A DNA stretch of 37,956 nucleotides from Caballeronia sordidicola (lineage in GTDB: Bacteria > Pseudomonadota > Gammaproteobacteria > Burkholderiales > Burkholderiaceae), in contig NZ_MTHB01000158.1 in the NCBI RefSeq assembly GCF_002220365.1, positions 1 through 37,956 on the forward strand, given 5' to 3'. Shown here piece by piece: positions 8,888 through 16,937 of this stretch (positions within the stretch are counted from its first letter, which is position 1; every line of letters starts with the position of its first letter). Both the position numbers and the translations under genes were made by a program. The notes under the pieces were generated by a model. It worked only from the letters and a program-made list of their open reading frames with translations, was not told where the DNA came from and did no database searches.

Positions 8888-10063
8888 TCATCGCGTCAGT
8901 TCCTTCAGGTAGAAGAGTGTCTGCAAGGTCGGCAGAACCTGGTTGACCATGCGGTTGAACTGGACGGCGCCAGCCGTTCCGACGTACACCACGTCGAGCG
9001 GGTGAAGCTGGAATTGCGCGGACAGCAGCAACGAATCCGGTTGCGTCAGATCCAGCCGGTAGATCTCAGGCGAGGCTGGCTTCTCGCGTGCACCGCGCAC
9101 CACGTAGATTTGCCGTGCGTTCGCGTCCGTGTCGAGTATGCCGCCGGCTTGCGTCAGCGCGTCGGCGATTGTCAGGCGCCCTTTCATCATCGAAACAGGC
9201 AGCGGCGTCTTGACTTCGCCCATCACGAACACGCGGCTGTCGGTACGATCCGGCACGTTCACGATGTCGCCCGACTGCAGCATCACATTCTGCGAAATCT
9301 CGCCACGATCAAGCACGCCGTCGGCGTCAAGCACGTAGAGTTTGCCGTTGCGCGTGAGACGCACGCGCTGCAGATCGGCGTCGGCGTTTGTGCCACCGGA
9401 GCGTGTGAGTGCATCGATCAGCGTAAGCGGCACATCGCTCATCGCGAGCGGTCCGGGCGTCTTCACCTCGCCGGTCACTGAAACTTTCTGGCTGCGATAA
9501 GCAAGCACGCGAACGTCGACTTGCGGTTTCTTCAGGTACGGCGACAAGCCCGCTGAGAGCTGATCGCGAATCTCGCCGGCCGTCTTGCCCGCCACGTGCA
9601 TCTTGCCGACGAACGGGAAATAGATCGTGCCGTCAGGAGAGATCGTCTGTCCGAACGGATCGGCCTGTCCGGGCAACGCAGTGGTGTACGGCTGCGCGAG
9701 CGCGCCAGCGATCGTCTGCGTGGTGTTGCCACCCGCCGACATGGTCTGCCCCTGCTGCGTGGTAAGCTCCGGGTGATCCCATATCGTGATGCCGATCACG
9801 TCCTGCGGCGCCAGGCGATACACGTATTGCGCCGGATCAGCAAAGCGCGTGGGCGGCAGCGCCGCTGCCGGAGCCGGCCGGTTCTGCTGCATGATCACGT
9901 CCGCCGTGATCAGGTGCACGGGATAGGTCGCGGTCGGCGCGGGGTCGGAATCGTCCAGGCGCGATGTGTTCAGGTTGTAACCTGGCAAGGCGCCGCAAGC
10001 CGACAAAAAGATCGTCAGCGAAAAGACCGCGGAAACAGATAAAGCTAGAGACCGGTTCACCAT
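8888..10063 (-). CDS. bceE: outer-membrane polysaccharide export lipoprotein (Wza/OPX family), BceE-like
   Basis: This is a 391-residue OPX protein that would form the outer-membrane channel for the polymer. The lipoprotein signal peptide has a hydrophobic core and an LSAC lipobox with lipidated Cys23. A Poly_export domain begins near residue 80 (YVYRLAPQDVIGITIWDHPE) and continues through ISPDGTIYFPFVGKMHVAGK. Two SLBB-type repeats follow: VSVTGEVKTPGPLAMSDVPL, near 195, and VFVMGEVKTPLPVSMMKGRL, near 280. The last about 25 residues (VNQVLPTLQTLFYLKELTR) form the likely membrane-spanning amphipathic helix. The start overlaps the end of bceD by 7 bp. It is the only OPX gene in the window, relevant to the second cluster, which has none. 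Confidence 0.92.
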   Translation of the reverse strand: MVNRSLALSVSAVFSLTIFLSACGALPGYNLNTSRLDDSDPAPTATYPVHLITADVIMQQNRPAPAAALPPTRFADPAQYVYRLAPQDVIGITIWDHPELTTQQGQTMSAGGNTTQTIAGALAQPYTTALPGQADPFGQTISPDGTIYFPFVGKMHVAGKTAGEIRDQLSAGLSPYLKKPQVDVRVLAYRSQKVSVTGEVKTPGPLAMSDVPLTLIDALTRSGGTNADADLQRVRLTRNGKLYVLDADGVLDRGEISQNVMLQSGDIVNVPDRTDSRVFVMGEVKTPLPVSMMKGRLTIADALTQAGGILDTDANARQIYVVRGAREKPASPEIYRLDLTQPDSLLLSAQFQLHPLDVVYVGTAGAVQFNRMVNQVLPTLQTLFYLKELTR

Positions 10064-10512
10064 ATTTTATTCAGCCATCCCTGGACCAGACGTTCAATTA
10101 GCCCGAAGCTCTCGCGATAGGCAACTTCGTGGCCGCCGTATGGATCGGCCACTTCAGAGTCTTCCCACTTGCCAAGCAGATGCACTTTGCCGCGGGTGTG
10201 CGGCGCCATCTGTTCAATCGCGGCAATCTGCTGCCTTTCGGGCACGAGAATCAACTCGGCTGCGCACGCCATGGACTCGTCGAACCGGCGTGCAGCGTGT
10301 CCCGATGGATCGACATCGCGCTCCGTCAACAGCCGGTGCATCGTTGGATCAATGCTGCGGCCATCCACTGCAAAAAGGCCGGCGGAGCGGAATTCGATCG
10401 GGCGTCTTGCGTGTTTGCCCGCTAGCTTGCCGGCGTAAGCGCGGAACAGCATTTCCGCGGCAGGGCTTCGGCAGACGTTTGCATGACAGACAATCAAGAC
10501 GCTTCGAAACAT
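10057..10512 (-). CDS. bceD: low-molecular-weight protein tyrosine phosphatase, BceD-like
   Basis: The 151-residue protein is the normal length for the family. The P-loop VCHANVCRSP places catalytic Cys9 and Arg15 in the C-x5-R arrangement, and the general acid is Asp123 in ADPYGG. The likely substrate is the phosphorylated Tyr tail of the BceF-type kinase encoded just downstream, as in Wzb/Wzc pairs. It lies 133 bp after bceC, the widest gap in the operon, with a small hairpin in that gap, and overlaps bceE by 7 bp. Confidence 0.93.
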   Translation of the reverse strand: MFRSVLIVCHANVCRSPAAEMLFRAYAGKLAGKHARRPIEFRSAGLFAVDGRSIDPTMHRLLTERDVDPSGHAARRFDESMACAAELILVPERQQIAAIEQMAPHTRGKVHLLGKWEDSEVADPYGGHEVAYRESFGLIERLVQGWLNKIW

Positions 10513-10602
10513 AGGTTGTATCCGTTAAAGCGGCGCAGTCGCGGCATCGGGTCCCTCGACCGAAGCCGCGCTCGCAGCGCCTGGTGTGTCGATATCGTTT
10601 TA

Positions 10603-10618
10603 AAGACCGGCAGGTCTT
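10603..10618 (-). other. small hairpin in the bceC-bceD gap (possible attenuator)
   Basis: There is a perfect 6-bp stem with a 4-nt loop (AAGACC-TGCC-GGTCTT on the coding strand) followed by TAAAACG. It resembles a weak intrinsic terminator and might lower transcription of bceD and later genes relative to bceB and bceC. The stem is short and the T-run is broken, so this is only a candidate. Confidence 0.3.
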
Positions 10619-10645
10619 CCCTGGCTGCTGGCGCGAAGAACCCGG

Positions 10646-12037
10646 TCAGGCCGCTACGGGCGCCTTCACCGATTGCCGTACACCACGCCCGATCGCGTGG
10701 TACTCCACGCCGATCTCGTTCATGGTTTCCGGCTCGTAGAGATTGCGGCCGTCGAAGATCAGCGGGGTCTTCAGGCGGCGTTTCATGCCGTCGAAGTCCG
10801 GGCTCTTGAACACCTTCCACTCCGTCACGATGATCAGCGCGTCGGCGTTATCGAGCGCTTCGGTGTGATCGTTTGCGTACGTGAGGCGAGTGAGCAGCGC
10901 AGGCGTGTCGCGCAGATCGAGGGCGATCACACGGCGTGCTTCGTCGGTTGCAACCGGATCGTAAGCGCTGATCGACGCGCCGCGCTCCAGCAGTGCCGCG
11001 ATCAGTACGCGGCTGGGGGCGTCGCGCATGTCGTCGGTATTCGGCTTGAACGCAAGGCCCCATAGCGCGAACTTCTTGCCGCGCAGATCATCGCCCAGAC
11101 GGGCCACGATCTTGTTGGCAAGGGTCTGCTTCTGCGCCTCGTTCACCGACGTCACGGCCTTCAGGATTTCCATCTGCTCGTCGTACTCGCCCGCCGTCTG
11201 GATCAACGAACGCACGTCCTTCGGAAAACACGAGCCGCCATAACCGCAACCTGCATACAGGAAATCGTAGCCAATGCGCGGATCAGAGCCAATGCCGCGA
11301 CGCACCGCCTCAATGTCCGCGCCCACGCGATCCGCGAAATTCGCGAGTTCGTTCATGAACGAGATACGCGTGGCGAGCATGGCGTTGGCCGCGTACTTGG
11401 TGAATTCCGCCGAGCGCACGTCCATGTAAAGCGTGCGTTCGTGATTGCGGTTGAACGGCGAATACAGGCGCTTCATACGCTCACGGGCGCGTTCGCCGGG
11501 TACGTCGTCGTCACAGCCCAGCACGATCCGGTCGGGCCGCGTGAAGTCGTCGATAGCCGCGCCTTCCTTCAGGAACTCGGGGTTCGACACAACCGAGAAC
11601 ATGTGCTGCACACCACGCGTGGCGAGTTCCTGATCGATCGCTGCCTTCACGCGACGCGCCGTGCCGACCGGCACCGTCGACTTGTCGACGATCACCTTGA
11701 AGTTGTTCATGTAGCGGCCGATATCGCGCGCCGCCGCGAGCACGTACTGCAAGTCGGCGGAACCGTCCTCGTCGGAGGGCGTACCCACCGCAATGAACAG
11801 CACTTCGCCGTGCTCAACCGCAGCCTGGACATCGGTGGAAAAGCTAAGACGCCCTGCCGCACGATTGCGTGCAATCACGTCCTGCAAGCCCGGTTCGTGG
11901 ATCGGCACGCCGCCGCCGTTCAGGATCGCGATCTTGCGTTCGTCGAGATCGAGGCACAGCACGTCGTTACCGATGTCGGCCAGACACGCGCCCGTCACGA
12001 GGCCTACATAGCCGCTACCGATGATGGTGAGTTTCAT
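10646..12037 (-). CDS. bceC: UDP-glucose 6-dehydrogenase, BceC-like
   Basis: This cytoplasmic enzyme oxidises UDP-glucose to UDP-glucuronate with two NAD+, supplying the glucuronic acid typical of cepacian. The 463-residue length is usual for the UDP-glucose/GDP-mannose dehydrogenase family. Its N-terminal NAD domain has the GSGYVG fingerprint at 7-12. VDKSTVPVGTARRVK (near 118-131) and SNPEFLKEGAAIDDF (151-165) are conserved. Catalytic Cys270 lies in CGYGGSCFPKDV, and KFALWGLAFKPNTDDMRDAP (near 325-345) begins the C-terminal UDP-binding domain. GGAG sits 8 nt before the ATG. It follows bceB by 63 bp. Confidence 0.95.
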   Translation of the reverse strand: MKLTIIGSGYVGLVTGACLADIGNDVLCLDLDERKIAILNGGGVPIHEPGLQDVIARNRAAGRLSFSTDVQAAVEHGEVLFIAVGTPSDEDGSADLQYVLAAARDIGRYMNNFKVIVDKSTVPVGTARRVKAAIDQELATRGVQHMFSVVSNPEFLKEGAAIDDFTRPDRIVLGCDDDVPGERARERMKRLYSPFNRNHERTLYMDVRSAEFTKYAANAMLATRISFMNELANFADRVGADIEAVRRGIGSDPRIGYDFLYAGCGYGGSCFPKDVRSLIQTAGEYDEQMEILKAVTSVNEAQKQTLANKIVARLGDDLRGKKFALWGLAFKPNTDDMRDAPSRVLIAALLERGASISAYDPVATDEARRVIALDLRDTPALLTRLTYANDHTEALDNADALIIVTEWKVFKSPDFDGMKRRLKTPLIFDGRNLYEPETMNEIGVEYHAIGRGVRQSVKAPVAA

Positions 12038-12100
12038 AGCACGCGCTCCAGGGTTGGCAAATTATTCAAAGCATTCTTAGCGGGAGTGTTGGTCATCTTC

Positions 12101-13471
12101 TTAGTAAGCGTTGGAACCGGCGAAACCCTTCCACAAAGTCATTGCAACGATCTTCATGTCGAGGCCAAAGGTCCAGTGCTGCATGTAGTACAGGTCGAGT
12201 TTCACGCGCCCCATCATCTTTTCGATACGGTCGGTCTCGCCGCGAAAACCATTCACTTGCGCCCAGCCGGTGATGCCGGGTTTGATGCGATACCGGTACA
12301 TGTAGCCCTTCACGAGATCCTTGTAGATGTCGTCGTGTTCGAGGGCATGCGGACGCGGACCGACCACCGACATCTCGCCCCTCAGCACGTTGATGAACTG
12401 CGGCAACTCGTCCAGGCTGGTTCTGCGCAGGAACGCACCCACGCGTGTCACGCGCTTGTCGCCCTTCTTCGCCTGCGTGACGTGGCCGGCCGTCTCCTTG
12501 TGCACTTTCATCGAACGGAACTTGTAGATCTCGAACTCGTACCCGTCTATACCCTTGCGCTTTTGCTTGAAGAACACCGGTCCCGGCGACGACATCTTCA
12601 CGGCCACCGCCAGCACGATCAGCAGCGGCGCGAGACACAGCAGCACACCTGCGGCGAACAAACGGTCGAACACCCGCTTCGGCAGCACCTTGAGGTCCGT
12701 GATCGGCGAAGCGGCCAGGTTGATGGCCGGCACACCGAGCAGATCGACCACCGCGTGGTTGAAGAACGACAGGCTGCGTACGTCCGGGATGAAGCGGATA
12801 TTCACAAAGTCGTCGCGGAACTCCGTGACGAGCTTGTGGATAGTCCGCTCCTGCGAGATCGGCAGCGCCAGCCACAATTCGCGAATGGCACGGCCACGCA
12901 CCAGTTGCGTGAGGTCGTCCAGATCGCGGCTTACCGGCACGCCGGCCAGCGTGAGCTCCGGGAAGGTTTCATCGAATACATAGACCGGGCTGAAACCTGC
13001 CTCGGGACGGTTGCGCATCTGCTCGATCAGGAACTCCCCGTAAGGCGCCGCACCCACGATGGCGACTGCCTTCTGGTTAAAACCTTCACGCCGGATCAAC
13101 TTGAGCGTGGCATGCACAACGGCCTTCGAGAGCATCAGCAGGGCCGCTGCGGCAACACCCCAATACAGCAGCCATAAGCGCGACAACAAGTCTGCCCGAT
13201 GCACGCTGAAGGTCAACAGCACGCCGGCCCCTTCAACCATCATCCACGCCAGCGTCACACGCCACAGGAGGTCATACACGGGCTTGCCGCGCCACGACTT
13301 ATATATGCCGAACGACGGGAACGTCATGATCACCAGCACGCAGTTGAACGCGAGCAGCGTGCTTTGCATGTCGTCGAGCCAGACGGCATTTCCCGCGTGC
13401 AGCGACGCGGCAAGCAGCGCGCCCAGCGCTACCATCGCAATGTCGATCATTCTCGAAAGCACGCTCAACAT
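12101..13471 (-). CDS. bceB: undecaprenyl-phosphate glucose-1-phosphate transferase (priming enzyme), BceB-like
   Basis: This enzyme transfers a hexose-1-phosphate (glucose in cepacian) to undecaprenyl phosphate, the first step of repeat-unit assembly. It is a full-length PHPT-type enzyme of 456 residues. Four or five N-terminal membrane helices are followed by a CoA-binding-like middle region (AVAIVGAAPYGEFLIEQM). The catalytic domain runs from about residue 268: a membrane hairpin (LFAAGVLLCLAPLLIVLAVA), then PGPVFFKQKRKGIDG, KFRSMKVH, RVGAFLRRTSLDELPQ, GEMSVVGPRP and KPGITGWAQVNGFRGET. All the expected catalytic motifs are present. I chose the ATG at 13471 because GAGG sits 8 nt upstream; the in-frame GTG at 13480 overlaps that site. 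It is the first gene of the operon and the only priming transferase in the window. Confidence 0.94.
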   Translation of the reverse strand: MLSVLSRMIDIAMVALGALLAASLHAGNAVWLDDMQSTLLAFNCVLVIMTFPSFGIYKSWRGKPVYDLLWRVTLAWMMVEGAGVLLTFSVHRADLLSRLWLLYWGVAAAALLMLSKAVVHATLKLIRREGFNQKAVAIVGAAPYGEFLIEQMRNRPEAGFSPVYVFDETFPELTLAGVPVSRDLDDLTQLVRGRAIRELWLALPISQERTIHKLVTEFRDDFVNIRFIPDVRSLSFFNHAVVDLLGVPAINLAASPITDLKVLPKRVFDRLFAAGVLLCLAPLLIVLAVAVKMSSPGPVFFKQKRKGIDGYEFEIYKFRSMKVHKETAGHVTQAKKGDKRVTRVGAFLRRTSLDELPQFINVLRGEMSVVGPRPHALEHDDIYKDLVKGYMYRYRIKPGITGWAQVNGFRGETDRIEKMMGRVKLDLYYMQHWTFGLDMKIVAMTLWKGFAGSNAY

Positions 13472-13982
13472 GTAGGACACCTCGGGTGGGAAGACACGGT
13501 CTGCTTGGGCCTCGCTTCAGCTTCACTCGTTCACTTCTCAAAGGAAGCAAAGGCGGAGAAACGAGAGCGCCCGTCGCCTTGGTACATACCCGTATGAGGC
13601 TGGAATTAAATTCATGCTGCAACCGCAAAATAATGCGCGGGTTAATTCGCGTTTTTTCGCATATTTATTTTTGTCACGAAGCAGCTTGAAAGGTGCAGAA
13701 GTAGTCTACAGGCGATGCATTGCTGAATTTTTTTCAGATTGTTACTGATCGCTACCAGCCTTATAGATAAAGGATTCCAGCCGAATTCCAGGCGATTAAT
13801 TTTCGAGAAAAAATTCCCCAAAGGTAAGAAAAAAATTCAGTCGCTCATTCTCGTTACGCTTAATTATCAAAATTACCGATTTCAGTATGCCGAGTGATTA
13901 TTTTTCGGTTTTTTGATTTATCAGCTATTTAGTACGTGCTAAAAATTGTAATACCCGATCAAGCTCAAGGAGCTCCCTCGTC
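13472..13982. promoter_or_regulatory. divergent bceB/bceA control region
   Basis: These 511 bp without a gene separate the divergent bceB and bceA. The half nearer bceA is clearly AT-rich, unlike the flanking genes, as expected for a regulated promoter region. On the plus strand an extended -10-like TGCTAAAAA lies at 13937-13945, about 40 bp before the bceA ATG, but without a convincing -35 hexamer. Near 13636-13660 a small CGCG...CGCG inverted repeat is followed by a T-run. No start site can be fixed by eye. Confidence 0.45.
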
Positions 13983-15488
13983 ATGACCGCTCTCGACACG
14001 ACACTCAACAACAATCCACTCACCCCTGCCGCAACTGAAACGAAGCTCAGGATCCAGCCGGTCATCCTGGCCGGCGGCGCGGGCACACGCCTGTGGCCCA
14101 TGTCGCGCGAGCACTTCCCCAAGCAGTTGATTGGTTTGATCGGTGACCAGTCACTGCTGCAATCCACCGCACAGCGTCTGGACGGCTTGACCTACGGCAC
14201 TGCGCGTATCGACGACGCAATCATCGTGTGCGGCGAAGATCATCGCTTTACGACCGCCGACCAGTTACGCGCCAGTGGCAGGCACGCGCATCTCGTCCTT
14301 GAGCCGCTTGCACGCAATACAGCGCCCGCGCTGACTGTTGCTGCCATGCACGCAATGGCGACCGGCGAGGACGCTATCCTCGTGGTCATGCCCGCAGATC
14401 ATGTTGTTACGGATACCGAAGCATTTCACAAGGCAATCGGCGCGGGCGCCAAGTGCGCGCAGGACGGTGCGATCGTCACCATGTGTATTGTTCCAACGCA
14501 TGCGGAAACAGGCTACGGGTACATCAAGGTCGGCCAGCAGATGCTTAGCTCGGGTGCATGGCAACTCGAGAAGTTCGTGGAGAAACCGCATCTCGAACTC
14601 GCGCGACAGTACGTCAGCTCCGGCGAATACTGGTGGAACGCGGGAATTTTCATTGTGCGCGCTTCGGTATGGCTGAAGGCCATCGAGCACTTCCAGCCTG
14701 CCATCTACGCCGCCTGCCGCGCCGCCAGCGATGCCGGCACGCACGACGGCGAGTTCTTCCGGCTCGACAAAGAGGCGTTCGCGGCCTCGCCGTCAGACTC
14801 TATCGACTATGCCGTCATGGAGCAGTTGGCCAGCGACCAGAGCGTCTGCTCGGGCGCCGTCGTACCGCTGAACGCAGGGTGGTCCGACGTGGGCTCCTGG
14901 GATGCGATCTGGAAGATCCTGCCGAAGGACGGCGAAGACAACGTCTCGCGTGGCCGCGTGATGTTTCAGGGGTCGTCATCCACGTATGCGCATTCCGAAG
15001 GCCGGCTGATCGCGTGCGTGGGAACGCATAACCTGGTGATCGTGGAAACGGCGGATGCCATTCTCGTTGCGGACAAGGAGTGCGTGCAGGACGTGAAGGC
15101 GATCGTCGGGCGCATCAAGGCTGAGCAAGGCAAGGAGGCGGCGGATCACCGCAAGGTGCATCGGCCGTGGGGTCATTACGATTCCATCGATAACGGCGAG
15201 CGCTTCCAGGTCAAGCGGATCGTGGTGAAACCGGGTGCGCGGCTGTCATTGCAAATGCATCATCACCGCGCCGAACACTGGGTCGTGGTGCGCGGAACAG
15301 CGCTTGTCACGCGTGGCACCGAGACGTTTATTCTTGCGGAAAACGAATCCACCTACATCCCGATCGGCGTCCAGCACCGGCTTGAGAACCCAGGCAAGAT
15401 GCCGCTTGAAATGATCGAGGTGCAGTCGGGCACGTATCTGGGCGAAGACGATATCGTCCGTTTCGACGACAAGTACGGCCGGCAATAA
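13983..15488 (+). CDS. bceA: bifunctional mannose-6-phosphate isomerase / mannose-1-phosphate guanylyltransferase, BceA-like
   Basis: This type II PMI-GMP of 501 residues interconverts fructose 6-phosphate and mannose 6-phosphate and makes GDP-mannose from mannose 1-phosphate and GTP. The N-terminal nucleotidyltransferase has the pyrophosphorylase signature GGAGTRLWPMSREHFPKQ at 31-48 and the second site KFVEKP near 197. The C-terminal cupin isomerase starts near RPWGHYDSID, with metal-binding QMHHHRAEHWVVVRG at about 420-434. AAGGAG lies about 11 nt before the ATG. GDP-mannose feeds cepacian and is also the precursor of the GDP-perosamine suggested by the aminotransferase at 32651, so this gene may serve both clusters. 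Confidence 0.95.
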   Translation: MTALDTTLNNNPLTPAATETKLRIQPVILAGGAGTRLWPMSREHFPKQLIGLIGDQSLLQSTAQRLDGLTYGTARIDDAIIVCGEDHRFTTADQLRASGRHAHLVLEPLARNTAPALTVAAMHAMATGEDAILVVMPADHVVTDTEAFHKAIGAGAKCAQDGAIVTMCIVPTHAETGYGYIKVGQQMLSSGAWQLEKFVEKPHLELARQYVSSGEYWWNAGIFIVRASVWLKAIEHFQPAIYAACRAASDAGTHDGEFFRLDKEAFAASPSDSIDYAVMEQLASDQSVCSGAVVPLNAGWSDVGSWDAIWKILPKDGEDNVSRGRVMFQGSSSTYAHSEGRLIACVGTHNLVIVETADAILVADKECVQDVKAIVGRIKAEQGKEAADHRKVHRPWGHYDSIDNGERFQVKRIVVKPGARLSLQMHHHRAEHWVVVRGTALVTRGTETFILAENESTYIPIGVQHRLENPGKMPLEMIEVQSGTYLGEDDIVRFDDKYGRQ

Positions 15489-15490
15489 AA

Positions 15491-15531
15491 ATGCCGAGGC
15501 GGCGCGTGATTCACCCGCGCCGCCTCGGCAT
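15491..15531. terminator. strong bidirectional hairpin terminator after bceA
   Basis: A perfect 16-bp GC-rich stem (ATGCCGAGGCGGCGCG, 15491-15506, pairing with 15516-15531) has a 9-nt loop. It begins 2 nt after the bceA stop. Read on the minus strand it is followed directly by TTTTATT, a classic intrinsic terminator for the convergent gene at 15601-16581. On the plus strand there is no T-run, so bceA termination may be weaker. Confidence 0.85.
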
Positions 15532-15600
15532 GTCGAGCCAAATCATTTTGAGCCAAACCATACAAACCGGAACAGACGTGGCCCAGTGCACTATCCAGCG

Positions 15601-16581
15601 TTAGCCCTGCACGTCCGCATAGCGGTGGATTTCAACGCGCTCCGGCGCTGCAGTGCGTTCATGCTTCGGATCGGTGTGGGCGTGGCTAGTCGCATTAGCG
15701 ACAGGCGCCGCACGATGGGGCGCTTCGGCAGTGGTTTCGATTTCGGTTTGCACAGGATGAGTCACGCGCGTGGATTGCGCCGCGATCCATCTGCGGGACC
15801 ATTCGAGCGCGTACTCCGCCGCTTCCTGCGAGTTCTCGTAGCGCGGACCGATCAGGCCAGAACGCTCCACCCGACGCCCGTCCTTCACGATTTCGGCCCA
15901 GCCGCGGAACATGCTGCCCGCGACCGGGCGCGCGATGGCGTAGATGGCGTAACCGTGGCCGTCATGCACAGGGGTGCAGTCGGGCTCGAATGCCATGGGC
16001 AAGGGATCGACGCAATGGTGCCGTGCGCCCAAGGGCTCGTGCTGCAGCGAACGCGAAGCCGTGCTGACCATGGCCGCCCTGCCTGCCGACAACGGCGTTG
16101 GCGCATTGGCGCGCGCAACGTCGTGTGCTTCAGCGATCCGGCGCGGGACGACCGTGAACAACGCGTCTACCGTATTTGCACTGTTTCCCTCAGAACCGCC
16201 CCACGACTCCGGGTTCTGCCAGAACACGCCGCGCAGGCGATCGCATTCGTAAGTGGCCTGAGTCTGGCGCGGCGGCGCTTCGGTCGGCGTGGACGGCACG
16301 ATGGCGAAGGACCGGCCGCGCGATGCGAGCCGCGTCACCATTTCGATCAGCGTGCCGTTCATTTGCCAGTCGTTGAAACGACGGCGGCAGGTGGGCACGG
16401 TCGGGTAGTGACTGGGCAGCTTCGACCAGGTTTCGCCTGTAGCGAGAATCCACAGGACGGCATTCACGATCGTGCGCGGGTGCGCACGCGGACGGCCGCG
16501 CCGGTGTTCACGGACTTCGCCTTCGGTCACCAGGGCGGCAACTAGGGCCCATTCTTCATTACTAAGTTCGTCGAAAAACAT
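15601..16581 (-). CDS. protein with IS5-type transposase N-terminal domain (DUF4096) but no DDE domain; possible DNA-binding regulator
   Basis: This is a 326-residue protein of unknown role. Residues about 1-85 (FFDELSNEEWALVAALV, then RGRPRAHPRTIVNAVLWILA, TGETWSKLPSHYPTVPTCRR and FNDWQ) match the helix-turn-helix N-terminal domain of IS5-group transposases. The DDE nuclease domain that should follow is absent. In its place is a Ser/Pro/Ala-rich linker, then a compact segment near 220-275 (GYAIYAIARPVAGSMFRGWA ... NSQEAAEYALEWSRRWIA) and a His/Thr-rich tail. No terminal inverted repeats were seen, so this looks like a domesticated DNA-binding protein, perhaps a regulator of the adjacent genes. 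The ATG at 16581 has GGAG 7 nt upstream; a longer frame to 16626 lacks one. Convergent with bceA. Confidence 0.8.
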   Translation of the reverse strand: MFFDELSNEEWALVAALVTEGEVREHRRGRPRAHPRTIVNAVLWILATGETWSKLPSHYPTVPTCRRRFNDWQMNGTLIEMVTRLASRGRSFAIVPSTPTEAPPRQTQATYECDRLRGVFWQNPESWGGSEGNSANTVDALFTVVPRRIAEAHDVARANAPTPLSAGRAAMVSTASRSLQHEPLGARHHCVDPLPMAFEPDCTPVHDGHGYAIYAIARPVAGSMFRGWAEIVKDGRRVERSGLIGPRYENSQEAAEYALEWSRRWIAAQSTRVTHPVQTEIETTAEAPHRAAPVANATSHAHTDPKHERTAAPERVEIHRYADVQG

Positions 16582-16937
16582 TGCGTTGCTCCATGCAGCC
16601 GGACTGCGCTGCGAATGTTGAACCAAGCGTAGCTAGCGTTTTCTGCCCGCAAAACGGATGAATCAAGAAATTCAGGGTATTCGCAAACGTTTGCTGAAAA
16701 CGACAAGATGGTGCATGTGATCTGCATCAAATCCGCTAGCTGGTGCAAAACAGGTTCCAAAGCGGCGCACAAACCAGCTTGGCACATGCGTATGAAGATT
16801 ATTGCAGGAAGCATACCACCCTAATGGTTTGCCCGAATATGACAAAGCAGTAGATTTTCAGCGACTGTTATCAGAAATAATTCTTACACTCTCAAGTAAT
16901 TTATTCCGATTAATCCATTAAGAATTCGGTACGATTA
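16582..16937. other. 356-bp gap upstream of the DUF4096 gene
   Basis: No gene seen. The part from about 16840 to 16937 is AT-rich and probably holds the minus-strand promoter of the DUF4096 gene, but I could not assign convincing -35 and -10 hexamers. No T-run hairpin was found after the family-9 glycosyltransferase gene, so the two minus-strand genes could also be cotranscribed. Confidence 0.3.

Noticed and set aside
11441..13177. 578-codon open frame on the plus strand opposite bceC and bceB
   Set aside because: It is antisense to two well-supported enzymes, has no ribosome binding site and has a His/Arg/Val-rich composition typical of GC-rich shadow frames.
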